Positions 9,063-18,960 of a stretch of DNA of 37,368 nucleotides are shown here, in pieces (the stretch's first letter is position 1; every line of letters starts with the position of its first letter). Below the pieces are notes generated by a model that was given only the letters and a program-made list of their open reading frames with translations, had not been told where the DNA came from and did not search any database. Location of the stretch: contig BFEA01000706.1 of assembly GCA_003427395.1 (NCBI GenBank), positions 323,131 to 360,498 on the forward strand, in the 5' to 3' direction. The stretch is from Chara braunii (taxonomy: Eukaryota; Streptophyta; Charophyceae; Charales; Characeae). The translations under genes were made by a program, and so were the position numbers.

Positions 9063-10541
9063 CTGGTGGGAGCCTATCAGGAAGACCCTGTCACGATGGA
9101 CATCATACGCAAACTGCAGGCAAAAGATAAGGCCACAAAAGATGAGTTTGTGATGGTGGACGGGCTACTCTTTCTTGATAAGGCCGGGTTTAAAAGATTA
9201 GTTGTTCCATCTAGAGAGAGTTTCCGCAGTTTATTTCTAGGAGAGTGTCATGACGCAACTGGACATTTTGGCTACAAAAAGACCAGTGCCAATCTAGTAC
9301 AGCGATTTTGGTGGCCCGGAATGCTAGATGATGCAAAAAGGTATGTGGAGACCTGTTAGGTCTGTCAGCGGGACAAGCCACGAACTCAAGCACCGCTTGG
9401 GTTGCTAAAGCCCTTACCTATCCCCTCTGGTAAGGAACAGAGTGTTTTCATGGATTTCATGGACACCCGGGTGCACATCTTTGTCATCATAGACCGATTC
9501 ACCAAGTACGCTAGACTAAGTGCCATGCCAAAGACCGCAAGGACTGAACACCTCATCAAGTTGTTTATGGATAACTGGGTGCGTGATTTTGGACTGCCAA
9601 AGTCAATCGTTAGTGACAGAGATGTCCGCTTTACAAGTGAGTTGTGGAAGAAGACTGCTGAGCAATTGGGCAGTCAACTTCAGATGACCTCAGGGAATCA
9701 CCCCGAAGCCAACGGACAGGCCGAGCAGATGAACAGAGTTGTACAACACCTGCTGAGGCATTACATCAAGCCCAGCCAGGATGACTTGGATGAGAAATTG
9801 CCTCTCATCGCCAGCCTGTACAACAACGCTGTACACAACAGTACCGACGTCAATCCTAACCAGCTGCACTTGGGATGGAGGCCTAGATCAGCGCTAGACT
9901 TCCTCCTGCCTGAAAATCGACCATCTGCAACTCCGGGCACACTTGAGTATGGTGTGCAGTATGAGAAGTTGCTACAGCAAGCTGTCGAGAACATCAGGAA
10001 ATCTCAGCACGCAATGATTGCTTCTGAGAACAAACATCGTCGACAATCCTCATTTCAGGTAGGGGAACGTGTCTGGGTCAAGGTTAGTGAGCTAGGACAG
10101 GAATTCGGTATCTCTCGAAAACTAATGCCTCAGCATTTTGGTCCCTGGGAAGTCCTGGACATAGTTGAGGATGAGATGGATGGTCCTTCCTATGTTATCC
10201 GTATCCTTGGTCACCTGCGCACTCACCCTGTGTTTCATGCCTCAAAGCTTGCACCTTTCGTTAAGACAAATCAATTTCCTTCAAGGAGAGCAATGCTGCC
10301 CCCAACCATGGATGGCCACGTGGACATCGACGACATTCTGGAACACAGAGACATGCCTGTTCCCAGACCTCTTGGCAGAGGAGGACCTCCAAAACCCAAG
10401 AGAGAATACTGAGTCAGATTCAGGCATCACACAGATCCGAAAGAAGATCGGTGGTTCACCAGAGAGGAACTGATTGAAACAACACCTCAAGTGGTGGCGG
10501 AATATGAAAAACAACTAAAGGGGAAGGCACCTGCGAAGTAA
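9063..10541 (+). pseudogene. pol: Integrase with C-terminal chromodomain (three stop codons)
   Basis: The zinc-binding HHCC module has His at 9249 and 9264 and Cys at 9354 and 9363; TAG at 9357-9359 falls between the two Cys (family C-Q-V-C). The DDE core has Asp 9453-9455 (MDFMDT), Asp 9615-9617 (VSDRDVRF) and Glu 9723-9725 (GQAEQ), the last two with exact 35-residue spacing. Sequence between MDFMDT and HIFVIIDRF is short, suggesting a small deletion. A GPY/F-like segment (HFGPWEV, HPVFHASKL) follows. The frame stops at TGA 10410-10412 but resumes with VRFRHHTDPKEDRWFTREEL to TAA 10539-10541, giving a chromodomain that would guide insertion to histone-marked chromatin. Confidence 0.94.
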
Positions 10542-10560
10542 GCATCTCAGCGGACTTTTG

Positions 10561-10578
10561 AAGCTAAGGGGGATGGAA
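10561..10578 (+). other. Polypurine tract
   Basis: AAGCTAAGGGGGATGGAA is purine-rich and lies 19 bases after the pol stop, directly before a TGTGAG start. This is the expected position for the plus-strand DNA primer of an LTR retrotransposon. Confidence 0.8.
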
Positions 10579-10713
10579 TGTGAGGATTGAGCCCTCAACA
10601 CGGCCTTGCCGACATGCATATGTTCCGGGCATAGGTCCCCAACAAGCCTCGTGCTCGCCCTAAGTGAAGGCGGGCCAGAATATCCACGAGAGACCTTCAT
10701 TCAACATTTCACA
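10579..10713 (+). repeat. Candidate 135-bp LTR
   Basis: Begins TGTGAGGATTG right after the polypurine tract and can be closed at CAACATTTCACA, giving perfect 5-bp terminal inverted repeats TGTGA/TCACA. A primer-site-like sequence follows. No second copy is visible upstream of gag, so the right boundary rests on end structure alone. An alternative is a longer LTR ending near ACTCACGACA at 11501-11510. Confidence 0.5.
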
Positions 10714-10716
10714 AAG

Positions 10717-10730
10717 TGGGTATCAGACAG
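10717..10730 (+). other. Primer-binding-site-like sequence
   Basis: TGGGTATCAGACAG four bases after the candidate LTR end resembles TGGTATCAGAGC, complementary to initiator tRNA-Met and used by many plant gypsy elements, with one extra G and a late mismatch. A primer site should follow a 5' LTR, not a 3' one, so its presence here would imply a second element sharing this LTR. Confidence 0.4.
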
Positions 10731-10813
10731 TTGCGGCACGCCAGTTGGTTGGAGTGCATCGTGAGCCTCAGACTCCTGCAAAGGCAGTTGAGCCCAAGGC
10801 CTCGGTTGGTTGA

Positions 10814-11062
10814 GCCCTGGGCGACAGTCTGGGAGGCCGACACATCACACATTGGTCCCTGGCCTCAGAAAAGCAGTATTTCGTCGTAGAGGCCGAGGAA
10901 ACCAATGGGAAACCGGTACAGGGCCTGAATCTGGACAACGGCCCTAGCATAAGGAACGCAACTGTATTACCTGGGCCCCCATTTGCATTGGGCCTGGGTA
11001 CAAGTACTGGGGCCCAGGCGCAGGCTCAAGGAAGACCGCCCACACGCAACACTGGCATATAG
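10814..11062 (+). pseudogene. Gag-leader-like open frame of a second element (fragment)
   Basis: An open frame of 82 codons with no early ATG runs to TAG at 11060. It contains SEKQYFVVEAEETNG and then PGPPFALGLGTSTGAQAQAQ, a Pro/Gly/Ala/Gln-rich composition like the N-terminus of gypsy Gag proteins. It lies where Gag should begin if 10579-10713 is the 5' LTR of another element. No database identity can be claimed. Confidence 0.3.
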
Positions 11063-11640
11063 GCAGAACAGGCGAGTGGGCAGGGATCTTGGCCATTGCG
11101 AGCAAAGCGGACATGCTGCTGCATTGCGAGTGCAGGTGCTGCGCTGCGCTAGGCTGAGTGAAGGCAGGCTGGCTCTAAGCGGTAGGGCGCAGCCTGGGCG
11201 CAGGGCGCTGGCTGCATGAGCGCGCTGAGAGAGGTGAGGGCGAAGGTGGTTCTTCGGAAGGTGAAGGGCGCTGTGTGGGATAACAAGGGAGAGTGAGGGA
11301 AGAGAGAGAGACATACCTGGTGGAGAGGAGGCCGGCATTGGTGTTGACTTCATCACTCGCTGGTCGTCAAGTTGTCTGGTTGCTTCCATGTTGTAGTTAT
11401 AGGTATAGGTTGTAGAGTAGATAGGGCGCCTGGCGCCATTCAAGAGGGAGAGCTACTTCGGGTTATGTTGTTGGTGTTGCCCTATTAGACTTGGACATTG
11501 ACTCACGACATTTGTTGTATCGTTCTCAAATGGATGGTATCCTGGTTCCGATGTGCTGTCTGCTCTTGCTTTGACGACTCGGGCTTAGTGTGATATTGCA
11601 ATTGGTATCTCTGTGCTTCGTCCACATTCATGTTCCTTGC
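11063..11640. other. No gene seen
   Basis: GC-rich then mixed sequence with GGGCGCCTGGCGCC near 11420 and a GAGAGAGAGA run near 11300. A minus-strand frame over 10967-11443 is open but overlaps the plus-strand fragment and has no recognisable motif. The right limit of the chromovirus-related sequence probably lies in this stretch. Confidence 0.4.
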
Positions 11641-12120
11641 ACTAAGTAGGTAGTGCTCCGATTCTTCTATGGATAATCTCATGTTCAAAACTTGTGATTT
11701 GGTCTACTCTACCTCTTGCTTTTCACTCACATACTAGTACGTAGTGCTCCGATTCTTCTATGGATGATCTCATGTTCAAAACTTGTGATTTGGTCTACTG
11801 TACCTCTTGCTTTTCACTCACATACTAGTAGGTAGTGCTCCGATTCTTCTATGGATGATCTCATGTTCAAAACTTGTTATTTGGTCTACTCTAAGTGTTG
11901 CTTTTCACCCACATACTAGTAGGTAGTGCTTTGATTCTTCCATGGATGATCTCATGCTCAAAACTTGTGATTTGGTCTACTCTAGCTCTTGCTTTTCAAT
12001 CGCATAGTAGTAGGTGATGCTCCGCTTCTTCATTGGATGATGTTATGCCCAAATCTTGTGTTTTGAGCTAGTCTAGCTTGTGCTTTCCACTCGCATAGTA
12101 GTAGATGGTGCTCCGGTTCA
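11641..12120 (-). repeat. Satellite array C, reverse orientation (91 bp period)
   Basis: TAGTGCTCC or a variant recurs at 11651, 11742, 11833, 11924, about 12015 and 12106, a precise 91-bp period over six units. Read on the minus strand the unit is that of array C at 18961-20620 (ATCATCCATAGAAGAATCGG, GTGAGTGAAAAGCAAGAG). The last unit passes at about 12112 into CCGGTTCATGATTGGTT, which matches the reversed B array near 21075. So the C-reverse to B-reverse order of a right-hand fold-back half is present here. Confidence 0.93.
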
Positions 12121-12579
12121 TGATTGGTTGTGTTCAAGAGTCACAATGCGGACCTCTTGCCTTCTTTTCGGGTTCGCGCCTCTGCATCCCCCAGAAGCCA
12201 CATCGGATCCTGTCCTGCTGCTATCATAGTGCAAAATAGGCGCCACCCGTCTTCGGAAAGAATGACCGTTCCGACCTATTCCACTTTGCCTTCCGCTACC
12301 TCGTCCCAACCTTCCTCTTCCTTTATTGGGTTCCAAATCCGCTCTATCCATACATATGATAGTCCCGGGGCAACCTCAAACCCGACCCAGTCGCATGTGC
12401 TTCCTCTCCATTCGTTTTCTGCTGGTGTAGGCATTTCCATTCCCCCTCCCTTGAGTCGCCTTGGTTCCCATCCCTTGAAGGTGTACTCCATCAACAATTC
12501 CTCTCTAGTCGTTCTTTCGCTTCCTGCACAATGCCAAACCACTCGTTTTCCCTAAGTAAGTCACCCTCCTTAGAAAGTG
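12121..12579 (-). other. Unidentified, open on both strands
   Basis: A minus-strand frame at 12276-12542 (88 codons, W/E-rich, e.g. GWEPRRLKGGG) lies directly downstream of the ORF1-like pseudogene and could be its continuation after further decay. A plus-strand frame also spans 12124-12555. I recognise neither product and cannot choose between the strands. Confidence 0.25.
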
Positions 12580-13235
12580 TCAGTCCTCTATTTCATCATC
12601 TTCGTCCTCATCACTGAAGTCCTCCTCTTCGTTGTAGAACAATTTTTTCACCCCTTCCAGGAATATCTCCCCTACTGCCACATTCCTGTAGACTATCCCC
12701 CAATGCACCGAGCTAGGGACAAAGACATTGTCTATGCTAAGGCAGTTCAACATTTCAGCCAGCTCCTCCGCCCAGTTCCCTTCAAACGGCCCAATTTCTA
12801 CCGACAACCGAAAGAAGTCCTGCCTGGCGCATTGGTATAGTCCGAGGGTCGTCATGGACTGAGATATCCGTATTAGCCTGCTCTGGGTTCCGAAGACCGC
12901 ATCCACCAGAAAGGGAGGCAACACACATCGCATGGTTATGACGGGTCGCCTCACCTTTCCTCTATCCCAAGTTCCACCCGCACGTCTACCCTTTCCATTT
13001 CCATTTCCCTCCGCTGACATGCAGCCCATACAACCTCCCCTTCTGCCCTCCTAAACAACTCGTCCGGCGTATTCCCGAACGCCAAATCTATGATCATAGC
13101 ATTCTCCCCTTCTTGTGACAAGTAGACCCACCCCCGGGCTTCCACTGTCCCTCGGAACTCCAAGTCCATTAAACTTGGCGATAACCTTGTCAGGCTGACA
13201 TTAGTCCATATAGTTTTTATCCAAAGGAACGCGTC
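12580..13235 (-). pseudogene. ORF1-like retroelement protein, frameshifted copy
   Basis: Two overlapping minus-strand frames make one protein-like sequence. The upstream frame (13235 to 12951) contains YLSQEGENAMIIDLAFGN. The downstream frame (to 12580) contains VLPPFLVDAVFG, a GLYQC segment and an acidic tail DFSDEDEDDEIED. The same order occurs in the 29396-30106 protein: IELALG, then ILPDFLVEEFFG, then a GYRCYTCEII segment. By eye this is distant homology over about 150 residues. The frame change lies between 12951 and 13029. No known domain is recognised. It probably derives from a relative of the 25095-32345 element inserted in the same orientation. Confidence 0.5.
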
Positions 13236-14197
13236 CTACGGTTTGATATGCTGGCTCAAGATTTGTCCACGTCCCATCTTCCGGGAGGACGACCGATACC
13301 CCATCCTTTACATCTACTGGCATTTCCGGACTGCTGGTATAGATCGGGCAAGACAACCACCGCGCCATCTTGTTTCCAGCACCCGACCCCTGTTTTCATA
13401 AGAGAGTACCAAATGGTCCTTCCGGTCAGGTCAACCCTCGTCCTATATGAGAATTATTTCAGACCCCTCATCAAGGTCTCCCTACTTTACCTCCCCATTC
13501 CTAAGTACCACCTTCCCATAATACCCTCGGTCGGCCATCCATTTCCCCACATTCTTTCTCTTGGTTCCATTCCAGCTGACCTCTATCCTCCTTCCTTCCG
13601 ATCATCTCTCACTCGTGTAGACTTAGATGGGGGGGGGGGGGAATAAGTTTAGAAATATGCCCCGTCCAACAATCCAAGCTCAATCAATCTTTACAGGGGG
13701 AGAACACATAAAAAAAATCAGGCAATCTCACATACGGGCCGATCATCTTCTCACCGGCCTTTTCCCAATATGGTCTCTCCGCTGGAACTATCGGTAGAGT
13801 CTTATCCCATACCTAAAGCGCAACTCAACCGTCGCGATTGTGGTACCCAGGCTCCGGCACAGGGCGTTACCCCTCTCCCTTCGCCCAAAATACCCCATCC
13901 TGTTTTGTCGCTCTTGCATACCCTCGTTGGTACCGGGAATTACCCCTGCGCACCCCGTTAGGAGCAATAGTCAGTCGTCCAGGCATTCACTTCCATCGGT
14001 CCGACAAGAATCAGCCTTTCCCAAGCCGTGCTACGGGAAGCTACTAATCATCTCTGAGGTTCCTTCCTTGCCCCGTATGCAGTGGTACTCCCCCCGCCAG
14101 CCAACAGGCTAAGCCCCGCCTGAGGAGACGTTTCGCACCCCGCCCGGGCAAGATCATCGAGCCATGCTCGCGATCGCCCAGACGAGAATTTTACTAA
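13236..14197. other. No gene resolved
   Basis: Short protein-like stretches exist on the minus strand (for example ERPYWEKAGEKMIGPY near 13720-13790) between stops, consistent with decayed coding sequence of the element carrying the ORF1-like pseudogene. A run of G occurs at 13629-13641. Nothing identifiable. Confidence 0.3.
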
Positions 14198-14515
14198 TCA
14201 ACCGGCGTGACAAACTCCCGCCCGACAGCTCGGTGGCCTGACCTCCATACACGAACAATCGACAACCTTAAAGAGAGCGACGTTTCCAACCCGCACCGAC
14301 CGGTGCAGACCCATCATTTCCTTCTGAAAGGCAGGACGCTCAAATCCCATCATGCAAAACACAAGTCCCAAGTGGGACACATATAGTACAAGTGCCTTTC
14401 CCTTGGTGCACCCAGCGCTTCCTACCCATAGCTCACAATTTTCTCTCAGGACAACGAGTGTCACTCCCCCTATTTTCATACACAGTGGTTGGTTCCTTCT
14501 CGTGAGAATCTTCAA
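14198..14515 (-). pseudogene. Unidentified minus-strand reading frame (105 codons)
   Basis: Begins at an ATG and contains KGKALVLYVSHLGLVFCMMG, a hydrophobic stretch, then a Cys-rich C-terminus. It has the same orientation as the ORF1-like pseudogene about 1 kb downstream and could be part of the same dead element, or chance. No family recognised. Confidence 0.2.
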
Positions 14516-15107
14516 AGGTGAGCTAGTTTTCCTTGGAGTCTAGCAACTCCCTTCATTCCCTTTCTCTTCATTTGTCTGTCCTTTCATAGGGTGGGGTTGT
14601 TCTTTCTTGATGACCCGTTGTGTTCATGTTGGTTCCTTCAAGCATTTCAAAGTGCAAAGTGCATGAGCCCGCTGGGCTCAAAGAAGAAGATAGAAAGGCA
14701 CCCATTCGGTCGGATCACTCCGCCACGGGATTTTCATTGGAACCTGGCCGAAGCCGAAGCACCAACCGCCTGCCAGGTAACCGGATCCCTTCTTTCAGAC
14801 GAAGAGGAAGGGTCAACCTGCGACTTGCCCAAAGCTTCCCCGGACTGGCGAACACCAGCACCGAACGAAGGAGGGCTAGAGCCATCCCACAAGGAGATGG
14901 CTAACCAAGTGCACAGCATGCATGTTATACCTCCAGGCCAGGCCATGCCATGCGCCCAGCCACTCTCAAGTCTGATTCTCACAAGGGAAAGAGCAAGCAC
15001 AAGTTCAATTTCCTTGTCTTTGGTTGTGTACACGTCAATGCGTTGGGCGCCCCCTTCGGAATCGCAAGGGTCGGTTTAACCCCATATCCGACATCTCCAC
15101 CATTTTT
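14516..15107. other. Unassigned sequence left of the fold-back structure
   Basis: Open plus-strand frames (14591-15079, 14620-14904) and a minus-strand frame (14734-15033) overlap without recognisable motifs. The sequence stops matching the right-arm side exactly where GTAGGG begins at 15108. Confidence 0.3.
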
Positions 15108-15206
15108 GTAGGGCCAAACCCCGGTAGACTTCCGAGCCTTAGTCGACCCCTCTGCGGGTCCCATTTGGCTCGGCCCGCCCACGCTCATGCTCAGGGCGCG
15201 GGCCAT
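15108..15206 (-). repeat. 99-bp end module, copy 1
   Basis: Read on the minus strand it runs from ATGGCCCGCGCCC to TTTGGCCCTAC. It matches 24991-25089 and 32346-32444, each 99 bp. It contains the near-palindrome CGCCCACGC...GCGTGGGCG type found in all copies. Confidence 0.88.
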
Positions 15207-16189
15207 TTGCCCCAGGGTCACCCCCACCTAGTGCTTTGAGATGGATGGGGGTGGGCCATCGCGTTAGAGAGCTTTGACATTGGGGATGCAGCTCAGCCCT
15301 CACGCCGGGTGGTAGTCTCGCTAGTCATTCCGCAGCGCTGATTTTTTTGTTGATTCTTGGTTGTGTTCTCAGGCAATTGCTCTTTCCAATACGCAGCAAG
15401 GGTTCTTTGAGAGTTTCTTTTCTCTTGTGCGCAGGCTAAGCGTAAACGTTAGGCCGCGCACTATTTCCCTAAGCATTGTGATCCTGCGACGTCATCGGGG
15501 TGCGGCGATGCCATCCTCCCCCTCGCCTCTACGCACCGATCGGGTCTCATACATCTCATTCAACCCTATGGGCGTAGACCCCTTAGTCCTTTCGGGGCCT
15601 TTACATGCATGCACACACAACTTCACATTTCCCTTGGCAATATTGCACTTCATTCTCTCATTTACACTGCAAGTCTCACAAACGAAGGTCATTTCCATGG
15701 ATTGGCTTTATGCTAAGGGTCTTGTAGCCCCTTTGCCCCTCTTCCCTTTTCCTTTGCCGCCCGGTTTCTCCCAGTCCTATCCCGCTCAAAGCATCCCTAG
15801 CCTTCATTTACCTGCACAATCCCATGCAAAGCAAAGATCCATACAATTGCCCTTCCCACATTCCTATTTTTCCATGTTCTTTGGCTGCTCTTTGGTCCGT
15901 TTTTTTTGCTCAATCAGCCCATCCTCTTCTCATAGTCCTGCAGTCGGGGAAATGGTTGAGTCAAACTGACCTCACTTCAACTTATACTTTATCCCGGATT
16001 CCGCTTCTTTCCCACTCTTTCAAACGTCCTTTCCTTTGCCTTCTTGGTGGCACAAGGAACCGGCTACTCTTCCCTTGCCCTCTCTCTCCACCAAGTGAGG
16101 TCTGATTTCGTTTACCGTTCGCACCCTGCCAATGTAACAAGTGAGGGGAGAAGGGTTAGTCATATGCCAAGTGAGGGGAAGGAAGAGAG

Positions 16190-16348
<159 letters not shown>

Positions 16349-16374
16349 CTTCTATTCCTAATCAAATCATCTCC

Positions 16375-16486
16375 CCGTAGTAGCAGCCAAATGTCGGTCA
16401 CCCATCCCATAGTAGTAGCAGCCAAATGCCGGTCACCCATCCCATAGTAGTAGCAGCCAAATGTCGGTCACCCATCCCATAGTGAA
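16375..16486 (+). repeat. 35-bp minisatellite at arm/array junction
   Basis: Three tandem copies with TAGCAGCC at 16381, 16416 and 16451. The unit includes AAATGTCGGTCACCCATCCC. The right arm has two reverse copies at 23789-23857. It marks the border between arm and array A on both sides. Confidence 0.93.
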
Positions 16487-16489
16487 AAA

Positions 16490-18430
16490 TCAACTAAGTA
16501 TGAATTGGAACACTTCAACATACATGAACTCGACAACGAGAAGGTTGAACTAGTGAAAAGCACGTTTACCATGTAGGAGAGTGCAACTAAGTATGAACCA
16601 GAACATCACAACACACACAAACTTGCCAATGAGAAGATTGAACTGGTGAAAGCACATGCACATGGAGGAGAGCTCAACTAAGTATGAACCAGAACACCAC
16701 AACACATATGAACTTGACAATCAGGAGATTAAACTAGTGAAAAGCACATGCACATAGAGGAAAGATCAACTAAGCATGAACCGGAACATCACAACACACA
16801 TTAACTTGACAATGAGAAGATTGAACTAGTGAACGGCACATGCACATAGAGGAAAGATCAACTAAGTATGAACCGGACCACTTCAACACATATGAACTTG
16901 ACAATGAGAAGGTCGAACTAGTGAAAAGAAATGCACGCGGAGGATACATAAGCTAAGTATGAACCGGAACACTACAACACACACGAACTTGACAATGAGG
17001 ATTGAACTAGTGGAAAGCACAAGCACATAAAGGAAAGATCAACTACGTATGAACCGGAATACTACAACACTCACGAACTTGACAATGAGAAGGTTGAACT
17101 AGTGAAAAGCACATACACATGGAGGAGAGATCAACTAAGTATAAACCAGAACATTGCAACACTCACGAACTTGACAATGAGAAGATTGAACTAGTGAAAG
17201 GCACATGCACATAGAGGAAAGATCAACTAAGTATGAACTGGAACACTACAATACATATGAACTTGCCAATGAGAAGATTGAACTAGTGGAAATCACATGC
17301 ACATGGAAGAAAGATCAACTAAGTATGAACCAGAACACTACAACACTCACGAGCTTGACAATGGGAAGATTGAACTAATGGAAAGCACAAACACATGGAG
17401 GAAAGATCAACTAAGTATGAGCCGGAACATCACAACACACACGAACGTGACAATGAGAAGATTGAACTAGTGAAAAACACATGCATATGGCGGAAAGATC
17501 AACTAAGTATGAACCGAAACATCACAACACACACGAATTTGACAATGAGAAGATTGAACTAGTGAAAAGCACATGCACATGGAGGAAAGATCAACTAAGT
17601 ATGAACCGGAACACTACAATACATATGAACTTGCCAATGAGAAGATTGAACTAGTGGGAAACACATGCACATGGAAGAAAGATGAACTAAGTATGGACCG
17701 GAACACTACAACACTCACGAACTTGACAATGAGAAGATTGAACTAGTGGAAAGCACAAGCACATGGAGGAAAGATCAACTTAAGTATGAACCGGAACATC
17801 CCAACACACACGATTTTGACAATGAGAAGATTGAACTAGTGAAAAGCACATGCACATAGAGGAAAGGAGCAACTAAGTATGAACCGGATCGCTACATCAC
17901 ACATGAACTTGACAATGAGAAGATTGAACCAATGAAAGGCACATGCACATGGAGGAAAGATCAACTAAGTATGAACCGGAACACTACAACACACACGAAC
18001 TTGACATTGAGAAGATTGAACTAGTGAAAAACACATGCATATAGAGGAAAGGAGCAACTAAGTACGAACCGGAACACTACATCACATATGAACTTGACAA
18101 TGAGAAGATTGAACCAATGAAAGAGACATGCACATGAAGGAAAGATCAACTAAGTATGAACAGGAACACTACAACGCACATGAACTTGACAATGAGAAGG
18201 TTGAACTAGTGAAAGGTACATGTATATGGAGGAAATATTAACTAAGTATGAATCGGAACACCACAACACACATGAACTTGACAATAAGAAGATCGAACGA
18301 GTGAAAAACACATGCACATGTAGGAAGGAGCAACTAAGTATGAACCGGAACAACACAACACACATGAACTTGACAATATGAAGCTTGAACTAATGAAAGG
18401 CACATGCTCTCGGAGGAAAGATCAACTAAG
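16490..18430 (+). repeat. Satellite array A (92 bp period)
   Basis: About 21 copies with spacings of 91-92 (GTATGAACC at 16591 and 16682, GCATGAACC at 16774). The unit carries AACTAAGTATGAACCGGAAC, CACACGAACTTGACAATGAG, AAGATTGAACTAGTGAAAAG and CACATGCACATGGAGGAAAG. Its reverse complement forms 21251-23775. Not coding. Confidence 0.95.
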
Positions 18431-18960
18431 TATGAGTCGGTATGTAATCAGTGTGAGAGTTGAGCCATGCATGTGAGTGAGACTTGCCCAAGTACATGTT
18501 CATGGCTCATGGGTTCATCCAAGCGTGAAACGGAATGTCATCGTGTGCGAGTTGAGCCATGCATGTGAATGAGACTTGCTCAGACACATGATTATTGCTC
18601 ATGAATGCAACCAAGTTTGAAACGGAATGTCATATTGTGAGAATTGAGCCATGCATGTGAGCTCAAACACATGATCATTGTGAGAATTAAGCCATGCATG
18701 TGAGTGAGACTTGCTCAAACACATGATCATGACTCATGAATGCAACCAAGTTTGAAACGGAATGTTATATTGTGAGAATTGAGTCATGCATGTGAGTGAG
18801 ACTTGCTCAAGCACATGATCATGACTCATGAATGCAACCAAGTTTGAAACGGAATGTCATTGTGAGAATTGAGCCATGCATTTGAGTGAGACTTGCTCCA
18901 ACACATGATCATGGCTCATGAGTTCATCCAAGCATAAAACAGAATGTCATCATCTACTAT
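18431..18960 (+). repeat. Satellite array B (92 bp period)
   Basis: TGAGCCATGC or a variant recurs at 18461, 18553, 18645, 18688 (a short unit), 18780 and 18870. The segment CAACCAAGTTTGAAACGGAA lines up with CAACTAAGTATGAACCGGAA of subfamily A, so B is a diverged relative. The rest of the unit (GCATGTGAGTGAGACTTGCT, GATCATGGCTCATGA) is its own. Confidence 0.92.

Larger units (their letters stand above)
5288..10713 (+). mobile_element. Decayed Ty3/gypsy chromovirus, 5' LTR not found
   Basis: Order is gag, CCHC knuckle, protease, RT, RNase H, integrase, chromodomain, then a polypurine tract and a candidate LTR. RT before RNase H before integrase defines Ty3/gypsy, and the C-terminal chromodomain places it among chromoviruses. 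The element is dead: gag and protease have frameshifts and stops. From about 7940 to 10541, however, a single frame is kept and broken only by four stop codons (8445, 9060, 9357, 10410). The downstream LTR copy is called only from its ends and no upstream partner is visible. Confidence 0.93.

Noticed and set aside
8445-9359. UAG read as glutamine (alternative genetic code, as in some green algae)
   Set aside because: Three TAGs replace probable Gln, but other TAGs (6012, 7472) replace probable Trp, TGAs also occur, and frameshifts are present. Decay by C-to-T change explains all without recoding.
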